A stretch of 57,938 bases of DNA from Bacteroidetes bacterium GWF2_29_10 (lineage in GTDB: Bacteria; Bacteroidota; Bacteroidia; Bacteroidales; GWE2-29-8): the NCBI GenBank assembly GCA_001768555.1, contig MEOD01000093.1, positions 1-57,938 on the forward strand, written 5' to 3'. Position numbers and translations under genes: made by a program. Every line of letters starts with the position of its first letter. Position 1 is the first letter of the stretch. Under the pieces are notes generated by a model. That model had not been told where the DNA came from. It searched no databases and worked only from the letters and a program-made list of their open reading frames with translations. This document shows positions 9,994-19,469 of this stretch, piece after piece.

Positions 9994-9996
9994 ATT

Positions 9997-11454
9997 TTAC
10001 AAGTTTATAAATTCAGTTAATATTTCTTTATCATCAAAATGAGATTTAATCCCTTTAACATCTTGATATGTTTCATGACCTTTGCCTGCAACTAAAATAA
10101 TGTCATTTGGTTTTGCGATTAAACATGCCGTTTTTATTGCCTCTCGTCTATCACTTATAACAATATACTTATTGTCAAAAGTGTATTTTTTTATCCCTTC
10201 TAACATATCTTTTATAATATCTTCTGGATTTTCAAATCTTGGATTATCCGAAGTTATTATTGTTTTATAACTTTTCTCACAAGCTATTTTCGCCATCTCT
10301 GGACGCTTCCCTTTATCTCTATCCCCACCACAGCCAATTATTGTTATAATATTTTGACTGTCATTTTTTGTAATATTTATAGTCTCCAATACATTTTCTA
10401 AAGCATCTGGAGTATGAGCATAATCTATAATGCCTTTTTTGTTTTCACTTCCTTCTATCTTTTCAAAACGTCCTTTTACCGAACCTAAAATACTTAATAT
10501 TGTTAACATTTTCTCTGTTTCCTCACCAATTATTGATGCAACTGAATAAACTGTCAGTAAATTGTAAGCATTAAAAACCCCACATAATTGAGTATATAAT
10601 TCTTTATTTTCAACATTTATTTGCATTCCTTCAATTGTATTTTCTACAATTCTAAATTTGAAGTCTGCTATATTATTTAAACTATATAGGTATTTTTTTG
10701 CTTTGGTATTTTGTAACATTAAATTGCCATTTCTATCATCTTTATTTGATAGTGCAAATGCAGTACTTGGCAAATTATCAAAAAATAGTTTCTTTGCATT
10801 AATATAATTTTCAAAAGTTTTATGATAATCTAAATGGTCATGTGTAATATTGGTAAATACCCCTCCAAAAAAGCTTATTCCATCTATTCTTTTTTGAATA
10901 ATTGAATGTGAGCTAACCTCCATAATACAATATTGACATCCTTTTGAGACCATAAGATTCAAATATCCTTGCAATGTTATCTGATCAGGGGTAGTATGTG
11001 TTGCTTGAAATTCTTCTTTATTTACATATACGGCTACTGTACTTAATAAACCAACATTATATCCTAAACTACTCAGTAATTTATATAGAAGTGTTGCGGT
11101 TGTTGTTTTTCCATTTGTTCCTGTTATTCCTATTACTTTTATTTTGTCTGAAGGATTATCATTGAAGTTCGCAGCAATAATTCCTAATGCATGATTTGAA
11201 TCTCTTACAACTACATATATTATATTTTCATTTAATTGTAATGGTAATTTTTCTAATACAATGACTTTTGCTTGATTTGCTATTGCTTGATCTATATAAT
11301 CATGCCCGTCAACATTAGTACCTCTTATAGCAAAGAAAATACCGTTATCTAATAAATCTCGTGAATTAAAAGATAATTTAGAAATCAGACAATTGTCATA
11401 ATTTATCTTTTCAATTACTTCTACATCTATTAAAACTTGGTCTAATTGTTTCAT
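9997..11454 (-). CDS. murE: UDP-MurNAc-tripeptide synthetase MurE
   Basis: MurE adds the third amino acid to UDP-MurNAc-L-Ala-D-Glu. The ATP loop TGTNGKTTT is at residues 111-119, and TTPDQITLQGYLN and THDHLDYHKTFENY are family motifs. The substrate motif is DNPR (in TSDNPRFENPEDII, near residue 400), the form seen in enzymes that add meso-diaminopimelate rather than lysine, so a DAP-type wall is inferred. The length of 485 residues is normal. The start abuts the ftsI stop. Confidence 0.95.
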   Translation of the reverse strand: MKQLDQVLIDVEVIEKINYDNCLISKLSFNSRDLLDNGIFFAIRGTNVDGHDYIDQAIANQAKVIVLEKLPLQLNENIIYVVVRDSNHALGIIAANFNDNPSDKIKVIGITGTNGKTTTATLLYKLLSSLGYNVGLLSTVAVYVNKEEFQATHTTPDQITLQGYLNLMVSKGCQYCIMEVSSHSIIQKRIDGISFFGGVFTNITHDHLDYHKTFENYINAKKLFFDNLPSTAFALSNKDDRNGNLMLQNTKAKKYLYSLNNIADFKFRIVENTIEGMQINVENKELYTQLCGVFNAYNLLTVYSVASIIGEETEKMLTILSILGSVKGRFEKIEGSENKKGIIDYAHTPDALENVLETINITKNDSQNIITIIGCGGDRDKGKRPEMAKIACEKSYKTIITSDNPRFENPEDIIKDMLEGIKKYTFDNKYIVISDRREAIKTACLIAKPNDIILVAGKGHETYQDVKGIKSHFDDKEILTEFINL

Positions 11455-13560
11455 CTATCCTAAATATAAAATTATAGAACTTCCTTTTGTAAATTTAGAT
11501 CCTGGATTTAATGATTGTCTTACTACAGCACCTTTGCCTATAGCAACAACTTTCAATCCATGATTCTCAAGAAAATAAATGGCATCTTTAATACTTAGTC
11601 CAATTAAGTCTGGAACAACATCTTTTGTGAGATTTGAGATGATTATGTTCTCATTTATACCTGATTCTCTAAATATTTTTTTTGTTAATTCTGGCTTGTT
11701 TAATATTATTTTATTTATAGCTTTTATATCTTCAAAAGTACTTTTCTTGTATTTTGGTATAGCCAGTATTTGTTGATTTTCTTCTTTGGCTGGATCATGT
11801 ATATCTAACCTAGTAGCATAAACCCTATCTGCAATTTCTTTGAATACAGGCGCAGCAACTGCACTTCCATAAAATATTGTAGCAGGATTATTAATTACCA
11901 CAACACATGAATACTTAGGATTATCCGCAGGAAAATATCCAACAAAAGATGCCCTATAAGTTGTTCTAAGTCCACTTTTATACCCTTGATTTGTATTTGC
12001 AATTTGCGCTGTCCCTGTTTTTCCTGCTATCTTATAAACATCATTTTTTATATTTTTAGCTGTTCCATTTTCTACTACTTCAAGCAATAATTCTTTTACT
12101 TTTTTTATTGTTTCTTGTGAGCATATAGATTCATTTATAACGTATGGTTCATATTTTTCTAATATTTTTCGTGTTGTTCTTATTTCTTTTACAAATAATG
12201 GTTTCATTAATCTCCCATTATTTGCTATAGCATTGTAGAAAGTAAGCAATTGTAATGGAGTTATATTAATTTCATACCCTATTGAAATCCATGGCAAAGA
12301 CAGAGCTGACCAAAATTTATCTTTTGTATTTTTTATGTATGGACTTTGTTCTCCTTTTATATCAATATCTAATGAATTATTTAATCCTAATCTATATAAA
12401 CCATCTATAAATTTTTGAGGATTTTTTGAATATTTATTATGAATTAATTGTGATATAGCTACATTTGAAGAAATTGCGAAGGCTTTTTTTAATGGCATTT
12501 TTATATTTGTTCCTTCATAATGAGAATCTTTCATTTCTTCACCAGAATAATTTGTCCTTCCTGTGTTTAAAATATCATCTAATTCAACCACACCATCATC
12601 AAGAGCGACAACAATTGAAGCAAGCTTAAATGTGGAACCAGGTTCTGAACTTTCTCCTATGGCAAAATTATACGACTCATAATAATTACTATCTATTCTA
12701 TCTCTTTTTAAATTAGCAATTGCTTTTATATATCCTGTCTCAACTTCCATTAAAACAACACAACCATGATCTGCTGAACTTTTCTTTAATTGTTTTTGCA
12801 AAGCATTCTCTGCTACATCTTGCAAATTGATATCTAGAGTGGTTATTACATCCATGCCATTTTTCGGCTCTATTTCATTATTGTCATTTACTGGCTTCCA
12901 ATTATTCTTTGCTACTCTTTGCATTAAACGTTTTCCTGTAGAACCCTGTAAAAGCTTATTATAAGCTCCTTCTAAACCTACATTATTGCAATCAACACAA
13001 TTTAAATGAGCCTTGCCTATTGACCTCTTTGCTAGCAAATTAAAAGGATAAACTCTTTTGCTCTTTTCTTCCACTATAAAACCACCTTTGTAAATTCCCT
13101 TTCGAAAAATAGGAAATCTCTTTATTTTGTTTAGTTGTAGAACAGAAATGTCCCTCTCTAATAAAAAGTAATGATTTTTTAACTGAATACTTTTTTTTAT
13201 ATATTTCTTATAATTTTTACTATTTCTAAATAATATATTTAAATCTCGACACAAACTGTCTAAATCCTTCTCAAATGTTTTTCCTTTATTTTGTTCCTTA
13301 AATGTTTCCGATGCAAAATCTATTCGTATATCATAAACAGGGATTGATGTAGCCAATAACTTGCCCTCTAAGGTATAGATGTTTCCCCTAACAGCCCCAA
13401 CACTATCATATTTAAGAGAAAAATCATCAGCCATTTCTCTTAAATAAGGCCCCTCTTTTAACTGTATTGTTATTACTTTATTTATTATAGCAATAGCAAA
13501 CACAAGAATAAAAATGTAAACTAGAAAAGCCCTCCAATATTGTTGCCCTTTTTTATCCAT
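11455..13560 (-). CDS. ftsI: Division transpeptidase FtsI (class B PBP) with PASTA domain
   Basis: This is the septal peptidoglycan cross-linking enzyme. A single N-terminal helix (about residues 12-30) anchors it; a PBP dimerisation domain follows (VRGNIYTLEGKLLATSIPVYDIRI, in part). The transpeptidase motifs are STFK (309-312), SSN in AISSNVAIS, and KTG in AGKTGTAQ. The last 65 residues form one PASTA domain (VVPDLIGLSIKDAIYFLENHG). At 701 residues the size is usual for Bacteroidota FtsI. It lies directly after the ftsL-like gene. Confidence 0.95.
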   Translation of the reverse strand: MDKKGQQYWRAFLVYIFILVFAIAIINKVITIQLKEGPYLREMADDFSLKYDSVGAVRGNIYTLEGKLLATSIPVYDIRIDFASETFKEQNKGKTFEKDLDSLCRDLNILFRNSKNYKKYIKKSIQLKNHYFLLERDISVLQLNKIKRFPIFRKGIYKGGFIVEEKSKRVYPFNLLAKRSIGKAHLNCVDCNNVGLEGAYNKLLQGSTGKRLMQRVAKNNWKPVNDNNEIEPKNGMDVITTLDINLQDVAENALQKQLKKSSADHGCVVLMEVETGYIKAIANLKRDRIDSNYYESYNFAIGESSEPGSTFKLASIVVALDDGVVELDDILNTGRTNYSGEEMKDSHYEGTNIKMPLKKAFAISSNVAISQLIHNKYSKNPQKFIDGLYRLGLNNSLDIDIKGEQSPYIKNTKDKFWSALSLPWISIGYEINITPLQLLTFYNAIANNGRLMKPLFVKEIRTTRKILEKYEPYVINESICSQETIKKVKELLLEVVENGTAKNIKNDVYKIAGKTGTAQIANTNQGYKSGLRTTYRASFVGYFPADNPKYSCVVVINNPATIFYGSAVAAPVFKEIADRVYATRLDIHDPAKEENQQILAIPKYKKSTFEDIKAINKIILNKPELTKKIFRESGINENIIISNLTKDVVPDLIGLSIKDAIYFLENHGLKVVAIGKGAVVRQSLNPGSKFTKGSSIILYLG

Positions 13561-13962
13561 TTAGTTAGATTTTAGTTTAACAATTATTTTTTTTGGTGGA
13601 ATCTTTGATTCTTTAATTCCATAAGGTTCTAGCATACTTGCAACATTTGATTGCTTTGTTGAATCCATTAAAACAGATTTAATATTAACAAATTCTACTC
13701 GAGTAAATTCTAAATCTTTATTCATTTTTTCAAGTCTTGTTACTAACTTCTCTGAATAGTAAGAATTCGAAATATATGTAAATACTAAAATAGCAATGAA
13801 AACTATAAATGGAATATTGTTATAAAAATTTTCTTTGCCAATGTAACTGCCACCTAAGATAAGATTCAAAAACTTACCCACATTTTTTGTTCTAGGATTT
13901 GCTTTCTTTTCTGCCTTTTCTGGTGTTTCTTTAGTTAAAGTTTTTTTTAATATATTTCCCAT
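13561..13962 (-). CDS. FtsL-like division protein
   Basis: A small bitopic protein of 133 residues: a basic cytoplasmic N-terminus, a transmembrane helix (IPFIVFIAILVFTYISNSYY) and a following heptad-like segment (LVTRLEKMNKDLEFTRVEFVNIKSVL, in part). Position between rsmH and ftsI and this topology fit FtsL, which bridges FtsQ and FtsI in the divisome. The sequence itself is weakly conserved. I chose the ATG at 13962, 5 bp after the rsmH stop; an in-frame ATG at 13983 would overlap rsmH by 16 bp. Confidence 0.8.
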   Translation of the reverse strand: MGNILKKTLTKETPEKAEKKANPRTKNVGKFLNLILGGSYIGKENFYNNIPFIVFIAILVFTYISNSYYSEKLVTRLEKMNKDLEFTRVEFVNIKSVLMDSTKQSNVASMLEPYGIKESKIPPKKIIVKLKSN

Positions 13963-13967
13963 TATAA

Positions 13968-14879
13968 TTATAACTTTTCGCAAATTCTTAATTTTGCACT
14001 TCTGGACCTGTTATTTGCAAATATTTCGTTATCATCTGGCTGTATTGCTTTTTTTGTTATGGCTTTAAAACAAGAAGTGTTGTTTGTATAAAGACTGAAA
14101 TTTTCTGTTGATTCTTCAAATGCTCCATATCTCATGAAGTTTTTGACTAATCTGTCTTCTAATGAATGATATGAAATAACAACTAAGCGTCCAGATGGTT
14201 TTAACATCTCTTTTGCTTGTAATAAAAACTCCTGTAAAGATTCAAGTTCATTATTTACCTCTATTCTTAATGCCTGAAATATTTTAGCTAAAAATTTCGC
14301 ATCGTTCACTTTGTGAAAATTACCCATAGAGTTTTTTATATCTAACACTGTTTTTATTGTTCCTGTTTTTCTATAATTGCATATTCTGTTAGCAATCATT
14401 TTTGCTTCTTTTAACTCTCCATAATTTTTTAAAATCCTGTAGATTATTGTTTCATCATAATTATTTAATATATATTCCGCTGTAAGACTCTGCGTTTTGT
14501 CCATTCTCATATCTAATAATGCCGAATCATCTCTTATTGTAAAACCTCTTTTAACATTATCTATTTGATATGAAGATATTCCTAAATCAGCCAAAATGCC
14601 ATCAACTGAGTTGAATTTATGATATCTTAAAAAATTCTTTAAATATTTAAAATTATTATTAACAAACGTAAACCTTTCATTATTAACAAGATTAGCCTCA
14701 GCGTCACTATCCTGATCAAAAGCAATCAAATGGCCTCCTTGCAAATTATTTAATATAGCTTTTGAATGACCTCCACCTCCGTAAGTAACATCAACATAAA
14801 TTCCATTTGGTTTTATATTTAATCCTTCTATGCTTGCCTCAAGCAATACACTTGTATGATATGCTCTTTCTTCAATCAT
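13968..14879 (-). CDS. rsmH: 16S rRNA (cytosine-1402-N4) methyltransferase RsmH
   Basis: RsmH (MraW) methylates C1402 of 16S rRNA in the ribosomal P site. The N-terminal YHTSVLLEASIEGL, the SAM loop YVDVTYGGGGHS, DGILADLGISSYQID and the C-terminal VVISYHSLEDRLVKNF are family hallmarks. The length is 303 residues. It overlaps mraZ by 4 bp. Confidence 0.97.
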   Translation of the reverse strand: MIEERAYHTSVLLEASIEGLNIKPNGIYVDVTYGGGGHSKAILNNLQGGHLIAFDQDSDAEANLVNNERFTFVNNNFKYLKNFLRYHKFNSVDGILADLGISSYQIDNVKRGFTIRDDSALLDMRMDKTQSLTAEYILNNYDETIIYRILKNYGELKEAKMIANRICNYRKTGTIKTVLDIKNSMGNFHKVNDAKFLAKIFQALRIEVNNELESLQEFLLQAKEMLKPSGRLVVISYHSLEDRLVKNFMRYGAFEESTENFSLYTNNTSCFKAITKKAIQPDDNEIFANNRSRSAKLRICEKL

Positions 14880-15346
14880 TCTGATTTACCTCCCATAACT
14901 TTTTCTGCTAATATTGATAAATCATCTCCATTTTCTTCAATATGCTTATTATAAGTTTCTTCATCCCATATCTCAACTTTATTTTGATCTGCATATAAAA
15001 CTATATTTTTTTTAATGCCAGCATGTTGCATTAGCATTTTTGGGATGACTATTCTTGAACTCTTGTCAATATCGACTTCGTTTAAACCCGATTTTAATAA
15101 TCTTTTAAAACGTCTTTCTTCCTCTATAAAATCATTTAATTTGCTTAAATCATCCTCTATTTTATCCCATTCACTAACTGGATAAAGAACTAAACATTTA
15201 TCTAATCCTCTATTTATCATTAATTTATTACGATAATCTTCACGCTCATCAACAGGCAACTGTTTTTGCAATGCAACAGGCAACATAAAACGCCCCTTGA
15301 CATCAAGCGTACAACGAAATTCTCCTCTTAAGCGCAAATTAATCAT
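14876..15346 (-). CDS. mraZ: Transcriptional regulator MraZ
   Basis: MraZ is a ring-forming DNA-binding protein that controls the dcw cluster, including its own gene. Two AbrB/SpoVT-like halves are visible: GEFRCTLDVKGRFMLPVALQ, and VDIDKSSRIVIPKMLMQHAG. The length is 156 residues. It is the first gene of the cluster, and three 10-bp-spaced repeats matching the MraZ box lie 49-75 bp upstream, so autoregulation is likely. Confidence 0.96.
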   Translation of the reverse strand: MINLRLRGEFRCTLDVKGRFMLPVALQKQLPVDEREDYRNKLMINRGLDKCLVLYPVSEWDKIEDDLSKLNDFIEEERRFKRLLKSGLNEVDIDKSSRIVIPKMLMQHAGIKKNIVLYADQNKVEIWDEETYNKHIEENGDDLSILAEKVMGGKSE

Positions 15347-15394
15347 TAATTAATTTTATTAAAAAAATTAGTTTGTAAATTTAAATATAAAATA

Positions 15395-15421
15395 CCACTT
15401 AAAACCACTTTTCTCCACTTT
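15395..15421 (-). promoter_or_regulatory. MraZ box: three AAAGTGG-type repeats
   Basis: On the minus strand AAAGTGG, AAAGTGG and TAAGTGG occur at 15421-15415, 15411-15405 and 15401-15395, each separated by 3 bases, giving an exact 10-bp period on one helix face. This matches the published Mollicutes MraZ box AAAGTG[T/G]-N3 and resembles the TGGG repeats bound by E. coli MraZ. It lies just upstream of mraZ. Confidence 0.85.
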
Positions 15422-15526
15422 TTTTTTAACAATTTATCAACATCAACTACAAATAGCTAATAATCAAAGCATTACATATAATAAAAATCCTTAAAATTTT
15501 TAATCAATTTTGTGATTTTTCATTAG

Positions 15527-15534
15527 TACTTTTG
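15527..15534 (+). promoter_or_regulatory. Candidate -7 box TActTTTG for the GNAT gene
   Basis: TACTTTTG matches the Bacteroidota -7 consensus TAnnTTTG, 45 bp before the gene start. A TTTG at 15509-15512 is only 14 bp away, shorter than the usual spacing, so the -33 element is unclear. Confidence 0.45.
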
Positions 15535-15578
15535 TCAAAATATTTATTAACAAAATATAAAAGCATAAAAAAACAATC

Positions 15579-16043
15579 ATGTTAATAATCAAAAAAGCAA
15601 TACTGCAAGAAGTTATAATGGTAAAAGAATTAATAGATTACACTCTGGATTATTTTTATAAAGATTACTATAATACAGAAAGTTTAGACTACTTAAAAAA
15701 TGATTACCATAGCATAGAAAACATAATTCATGATATTCAGCAAGAAAATGTATATATACTTTGCTATAGCAATAAAATTATAGGAACAGGAACCATCGAA
15801 AACAATTATATTAAAAGGCTTTTTGTATTAAAGGATTTTCAAAAAAAAGGCTATGGAACTTATATTATGAACTTCCTAGAACAAACAATTTTAAAAAATG
15901 GATACAATGAAATAATACTTGACGCCTTAGTAATTTCCAAAGATTTTTTCACAAAAATAGGATACTTAACTATAAATGAAAAAGTATGGGTGGTAAAAAG
16001 TGGAAAAGATTTTAAATATTTCGAAATGAAAAAAATAAAGTAA
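15579..16043 (+). CDS. GNAT family N-acetyltransferase
   Basis: This 154-residue protein has the GNAT fold pattern: an N-terminal strand (LIIKKAILQEV), a central strand IIGTGTIENNYIKRLFVL, the acetyl-CoA loop with DFQKKGYGTYIMNFLE (Q-x-x-G-x-G), and the C-terminal FFTKIGYL. It transfers an acetyl group from acetyl-CoA to an unknown amine. It is a single-gene unit, divergent from mraZ, with nothing in the context that points to a substrate. Confidence 0.82.
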   Translation: MLIIKKAILQEVIMVKELIDYTLDYFYKDYYNTESLDYLKNDYHSIENIIHDIQQENVYILCYSNKIIGTGTIENNYIKRLFVLKDFQKKGYGTYIMNFLEQTILKNGYNEIILDALVISKDFFTKIGYLTINEKVWVVKSGKDFKYFEMKKIK

Positions 16044-16169
16044 TTTTTTTTGTAAACTCTATTGTTAATATATATAATAAAAATTTCTATGACGCAAAAC
16101 GGTTGCAAAAAAGCACTATTTAATAATTTCGTTATTAAATCTCAATATTTTTTTAGATTTTAAAATTAA

Positions 16170-16202
16170 TTTGATGAAATTTGTAATTTATCTTTACTTT
16201 TG
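16170..16202 (+). promoter_or_regulatory. Bacteroidota-type promoter
   Basis: TTTG at 16170-16173 and TACTTTTG at 16195-16202 are separated by 21 bases, matching TTTG-N19-21-TAnnTTTG. The following gene starts at 16245, leaving a leader of about 35 bases. Confidence 0.65.
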
Positions 16203-16244
16203 AATAGTTGTTATAATATTAAACAGAATTAACAAATTATTTTA

Positions 16245-16676
16245 ATGATAAATTATCCTGTAGAAGTCCTTTTAATATTAATTGAAGCAATGAAAGATAA
16301 GGACATAAATGGTAAGTTTATTAATTGGTTAATACAAAACTGGCCTGAGTTAGGGGCTTTTGTTAACTCAATTAAAGGTGATGAAAAGGCTCTTAAATGG
16401 CTTGGCAATAATAATTTTATAGAACTTGTAGCAATACATGATGCTTTGTTTGAGGAAGAAAATAAAGCCTTCAAATGGCTTAAAGATAATAGTTATTATT
16501 CTGCATTATTAATTAGCTCTATTAAAGATGATAAACAAGCTAGCGAATGGCTTCATAATAATTGTAAAATATTATATTTGTTAGCGGAATCAATGCAAAA
16601 TTATAAAGAAGAATTTGAAAAAGAAGAAAAATCAATTGCTAAATTCTTCAGTAAATTACATAATCCATTCAGTTAA
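16245..16676 (+). CDS. Unknown protein with three WLxxN repeats
   Basis: I do not recognise a named family. The 143 residues contain a repeated helical unit of about 33 residues: a GDEKALKWLGNNNF-like stretch, then EENKAFKWLKDNSYYSALL, then DDKQASEWLHNNCKILYLL, with FINWLIQNWPELGAFV as a divergent first copy. No signal peptide or membrane helix is evident, so it is probably a cytoplasmic alpha-solenoid-like protein. It has its own promoter and faces the cytidylyltransferase gene tail to tail. Confidence 0.7.
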   Translation: MINYPVEVLLILIEAMKDKDINGKFINWLIQNWPELGAFVNSIKGDEKALKWLGNNNFIELVAIHDALFEEENKAFKWLKDNSYYSALLISSIKDDKQASEWLHNNCKILYLLAESMQNYKEEFEKEEKSIAKFFSKLHNPFS

Positions 16677-16686
16677 TAAGTTGTTT

Positions 16687-17517
16687 TTATAATCTATTTA
16701 TTTTTATAATATCTGCTGCATTATTTAATTCTAACTGACGTAACAAATTCTCTGCTTCAATCAGTTCTTCATTAATATTCATAAATTTTCTTTTGTGAAA
16801 CACATTGGCATTTAAATCTCTAAGCCAAGGATTAGAATTAAGTAAATTATAAACATCCTTAGTTTCAAAAAAAATGTTTTTATCATACAATGCATTAAAA
16901 ACAGAGCATAAAAATGAATAATCTTGAGGAGTATCCAAAGTTAATCTTATAGGTTCATCGTGTTTGAAATCATCATAATTTAAAACCCTAAATTTATCAA
17001 TATCTTTAGCTCTTTGAATAATAAAAGGAGTCACATGTTCTATATCATAAGCCTCTATTGCATTATTAAAGGCATACTCTAAGATATCAAAAGTAAATAC
17101 TTCTATATTTGTTCCATTAGGAAAACCTGTTGAATGTAAGTAATTTTCAAATTTATCACCGAAATGATTAACAACATCATTCATCATTGGAATATCTAAA
17201 CATGGATTATCACCTGTGAAACGACATACTACATCAAAATCATACATTTTTGCTGCATAATAAAAACGAGATAAAACATTAGGTAAGCTTCCTCTAAAAC
17301 AACTTATATTATTTTCTTTGCAGAAATTCTCAACAGAATTATCTGAAGAATCTTCTGAAGTTGCAATAATTACTTCATTTATTTTATCAACCTTCTTTAA
17401 ACGGTCTATTATATGTTTTAAAACAGGAATTCCAGAACCGTATGGTAATTCTTTAAATATCTTATTTGGTAACCTAGTAGATGATGCTCTTGCTTGAATT
17501 ATTGCTCCTATTTTCAT
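16687..17517 (-). CDS. SpsF-like cytidylyltransferase
   Basis: This is a nucleotide-sugar-type transferase of 276 residues resembling SpsF and CMP-sugar synthetases. The N-terminal nucleotide loop GAIIQARASSTRLPNK, the metal-binding region VCRFTGDNPCLD and the downstream VNHFGDKFENYLHST fit the family. It probably activates a sugar acid or related group for a surface polysaccharide, but the substrate is unknown. The last 40 residues are an extension with a helical NEELIEAENLLRQLEL stretch. It lies 12 bp after the M48 peptidase gene and may be co-transcribed. Confidence 0.8.
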   Translation of the reverse strand: MKIGAIIQARASSTRLPNKIFKELPYGSGIPVLKHIIDRLKKVDKINEVIIATSEDSSDNSVENFCKENNISCFRGSLPNVLSRFYYAAKMYDFDVVCRFTGDNPCLDIPMMNDVVNHFGDKFENYLHSTGFPNGTNIEVFTFDILEYAFNNAIEAYDIEHVTPFIIQRAKDIDKFRVLNYDDFKHDEPIRLTLDTPQDYSFLCSVFNALYDKNIFFETKDVYNLLNSNPWLRDLNANVFHKRKFMNINEELIEAENLLRQLELNNAADIIKINRL

Positions 17518-17529
17518 AAAATATTATTT

Positions 17530-18762
17530 TTATTTTTTGAATGCCATTATTCTTTGTAATAAAGTAGGATGAGAGTAATTTAGAAAAACATTTAACTTAT
17601 GAGGATTAATGTTTGATAAATTATCAGAATATAGCTTTTTTAAAGCTGCAATAAAATGTGTCGTTTCATAATTAAGATCAACATATTTATCCGCTTCATA
17701 TTCAAACTTTCTTGATAAAAAATTACTTAATATTCCAAATAATAGACTTATAGGAGAGAACAATAACCCAAAAGCTATTAATCCTAGATTATAACTAATC
17801 CCAGTCCCTCCTAAAGCTATAGATACGTTAGAGTTAAATATTGCAAAAGAAAGCAAATAAAGAATAAATCCTGTTTGAACAAATGACATTATTAGCCCCT
17901 TTATAGTATGCTTATGTTTATAATGCCCAATTTCATGAGCAATAATAGCAACAATTTCTTCTTTAGTGTGGTTTTTAATTAATGTGTCATAGATTACTAT
18001 TTTCTTTTTCTTTCCTAAACCAGAGAAATAAGCATTAGATTTAGAAGATCTACGAGAGCTATCAATAACAAAAATATTATCAATTTTAAAATTAACTTTA
18101 TTTGCAAACTCTTTAATTGCATCTCTTAAATCCCCATCTTCTAGTGGAAGAAGCTTATTAAATATAGGAACTATTAAAACAGTATAAAATTCGGAAATAA
18201 ATATGGTAAACAGCACTGAAAATACCCAAAACAACACCCAAAAGTTTTTGCCTAAATAACCTAGACTAAAAATAAGAACAGAAAAGATCAATGTGCCAAT
18301 TATAAAGGCAATTAGCATAGACTTCAGCTTGTCTGTTAAAAATGTTTTTAAATTAGTTTTATTAAATCCAAATTTATGTTCTATAACAAATGTTGAATAA
18401 TAAGATAAAGGCAATGATATAATCTCTGAAAATAAAAATATAATTCCAAAAAAGCAAATAGAAACTATTAATTTGTTTTGATAAGCTGACATTATCATTG
18501 TTTCTATATTCCCAAAAACACCATACAATAAGCAAAGCAACAATATTATAAATGAAAAACTATTTTTAAATAAACCAAATAAATACCTTTGGTGATTATA
18601 CTTTAAAGATTTAGCATATTTATCTTCATCATACACACCTTTTAATTCTGGGTTAATTGAAGCATTGTTATTCTTGTCATCAAGAAAAGAAACTAATTGT
18701 TCAATTAAAAAATCAACAATGTAAAATACAATAATTACGGTTAGAATAAAATTTGCAGACAT
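17530..18762 (-). CDS. M48 family membrane metallopeptidase (Ste24-like)
   Basis: A 410-residue multi-pass membrane protease. The zinc motif HEIGH is in VAIIAHEIGHYKHKHT, and the third ligand Glu is in the later KFEYEADKYVD. The stretch SRRSSKSNAYFSGLGKKKKI is typical of the Ste24/CAAX protease group. Several hydrophobic helices precede and flank the zinc site. In bacteria these enzymes probably degrade or process membrane proteins. The gene follows another membrane zinc peptidase by 26 bp. Confidence 0.9.
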   Translation of the reverse strand: MSANFILTVIIVFYIVDFLIEQLVSFLDDKNNNASINPELKGVYDEDKYAKSLKYNHQRYLFGLFKNSFSFIILLLCLLYGVFGNIETMIMSAYQNKLIVSICFFGIIFLFSEIISLPLSYYSTFVIEHKFGFNKTNLKTFLTDKLKSMLIAFIIGTLIFSVLIFSLGYLGKNFWVLFWVFSVLFTIFISEFYTVLIVPIFNKLLPLEDGDLRDAIKEFANKVNFKIDNIFVIDSSRRSSKSNAYFSGLGKKKKIVIYDTLIKNHTKEEIVAIIAHEIGHYKHKHTIKGLIMSFVQTGFILYLLSFAIFNSNVSIALGGTGISYNLGLIAFGLLFSPISLLFGILSNFLSRKFEYEADKYVDLNYETTHFIAALKKLYSDNLSNINPHKLNVFLNYSHPTLLQRIMAFKK

Positions 18763-18788
18763 ATAGAATTAACTAATAGTAATTTGTG

Positions 18789-19469
18789 TTATCTCCTATC
18801 ACCACCTAAATAAATCATAATATAATAAAGCAAAGAAGCTAAGGAGCCTAAAGCCGCAACAACATAAGTTAATGCAGCCCATTTTAAAGCATCTTGAGCT
18901 TTGCTATGACCAATACTGTTTACTACACCTGAATTATCAAGCCATACTAGAGCTCTTCGAGATGCATCAAACTCAACTGGTAAAGTAATAAAACTAAACA
19001 AAGTTGTTGTTGCAAATAATATTATACCTATAAGCAAAAGTGTTGGGAATGTATTAATCATTAATATACCTGCCAACAACACCCATTGCATCCAGCGAGA
19101 ACTAAATTCAACAACAGGAACTAATTGAGACCTTAATGTTAGAAATGCATAAGATTTAGAATGTTGAATAGCATGTCCACATTCATGAGCAGCAACAGTA
19201 GCTGCAGACACATTTGCACCATAGTAAACAGCTTCACTAAGGTTTACGGTTTTCTTTAACGGATTGTAATGGTCTGTCAATTCTCCGTCTGTAGATATAA
19301 CTACAACATCATCAATTCCATTTTGTTTTAACATTTTTTCAGCAATATCTTTTCCTGTCAATCCAGAAGGTAGAAATTCATTAGAATATTCTTTAAATTT
19401 TGACTTCAAACGTGAGCTTACTAACCAACTAGCAAGCATAAAAATCCCGAAAATTAAATAGATTCCCAT
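18789..19469 (-). CDS. YugP-like zinc-dependent membrane peptidase
   Basis: This 226-residue protein carries HECGH in VAAHECGHAIQHSKSYAFL, followed by the conserved RSQLVPVVEFSSRW and the EFDASRRAL stretch that supplies the likely third ligand. Hydrophobic helices sit at the N-terminus and around residues 125-165 and 200-220. It fits the YugP family of zinc peptidases of unknown substrate. It may form an operon with the next two genes downstream. Confidence 0.88.
   Translation of the reverse strand: MGIYLIFGIFMLASWLVSSRLKSKFKEYSNEFLPSGLTGKDIAEKMLKQNGIDDVVVISTDGELTDHYNPLKKTVNLSEAVYYGANVSAATVAAHECGHAIQHSKSYAFLTLRSQLVPVVEFSSRWMQWVLLAGILMINTFPTLLLIGIILFATTTLFSFITLPVEFDASRRALVWLDNSGVVNSIGHSKAQDALKWAALTYVVAALGSLASLLYYIMIYLGGDRR

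Noticed and set aside
15579-16676. Toxin-antitoxin pair formed by the GNAT gene and the following small gene
   Set aside because: The genes are 200 bp apart with separate promoter signals, and the second protein is not antitoxin-like; GNAT toxins are usually preceded by a ribbon-helix-helix gene.
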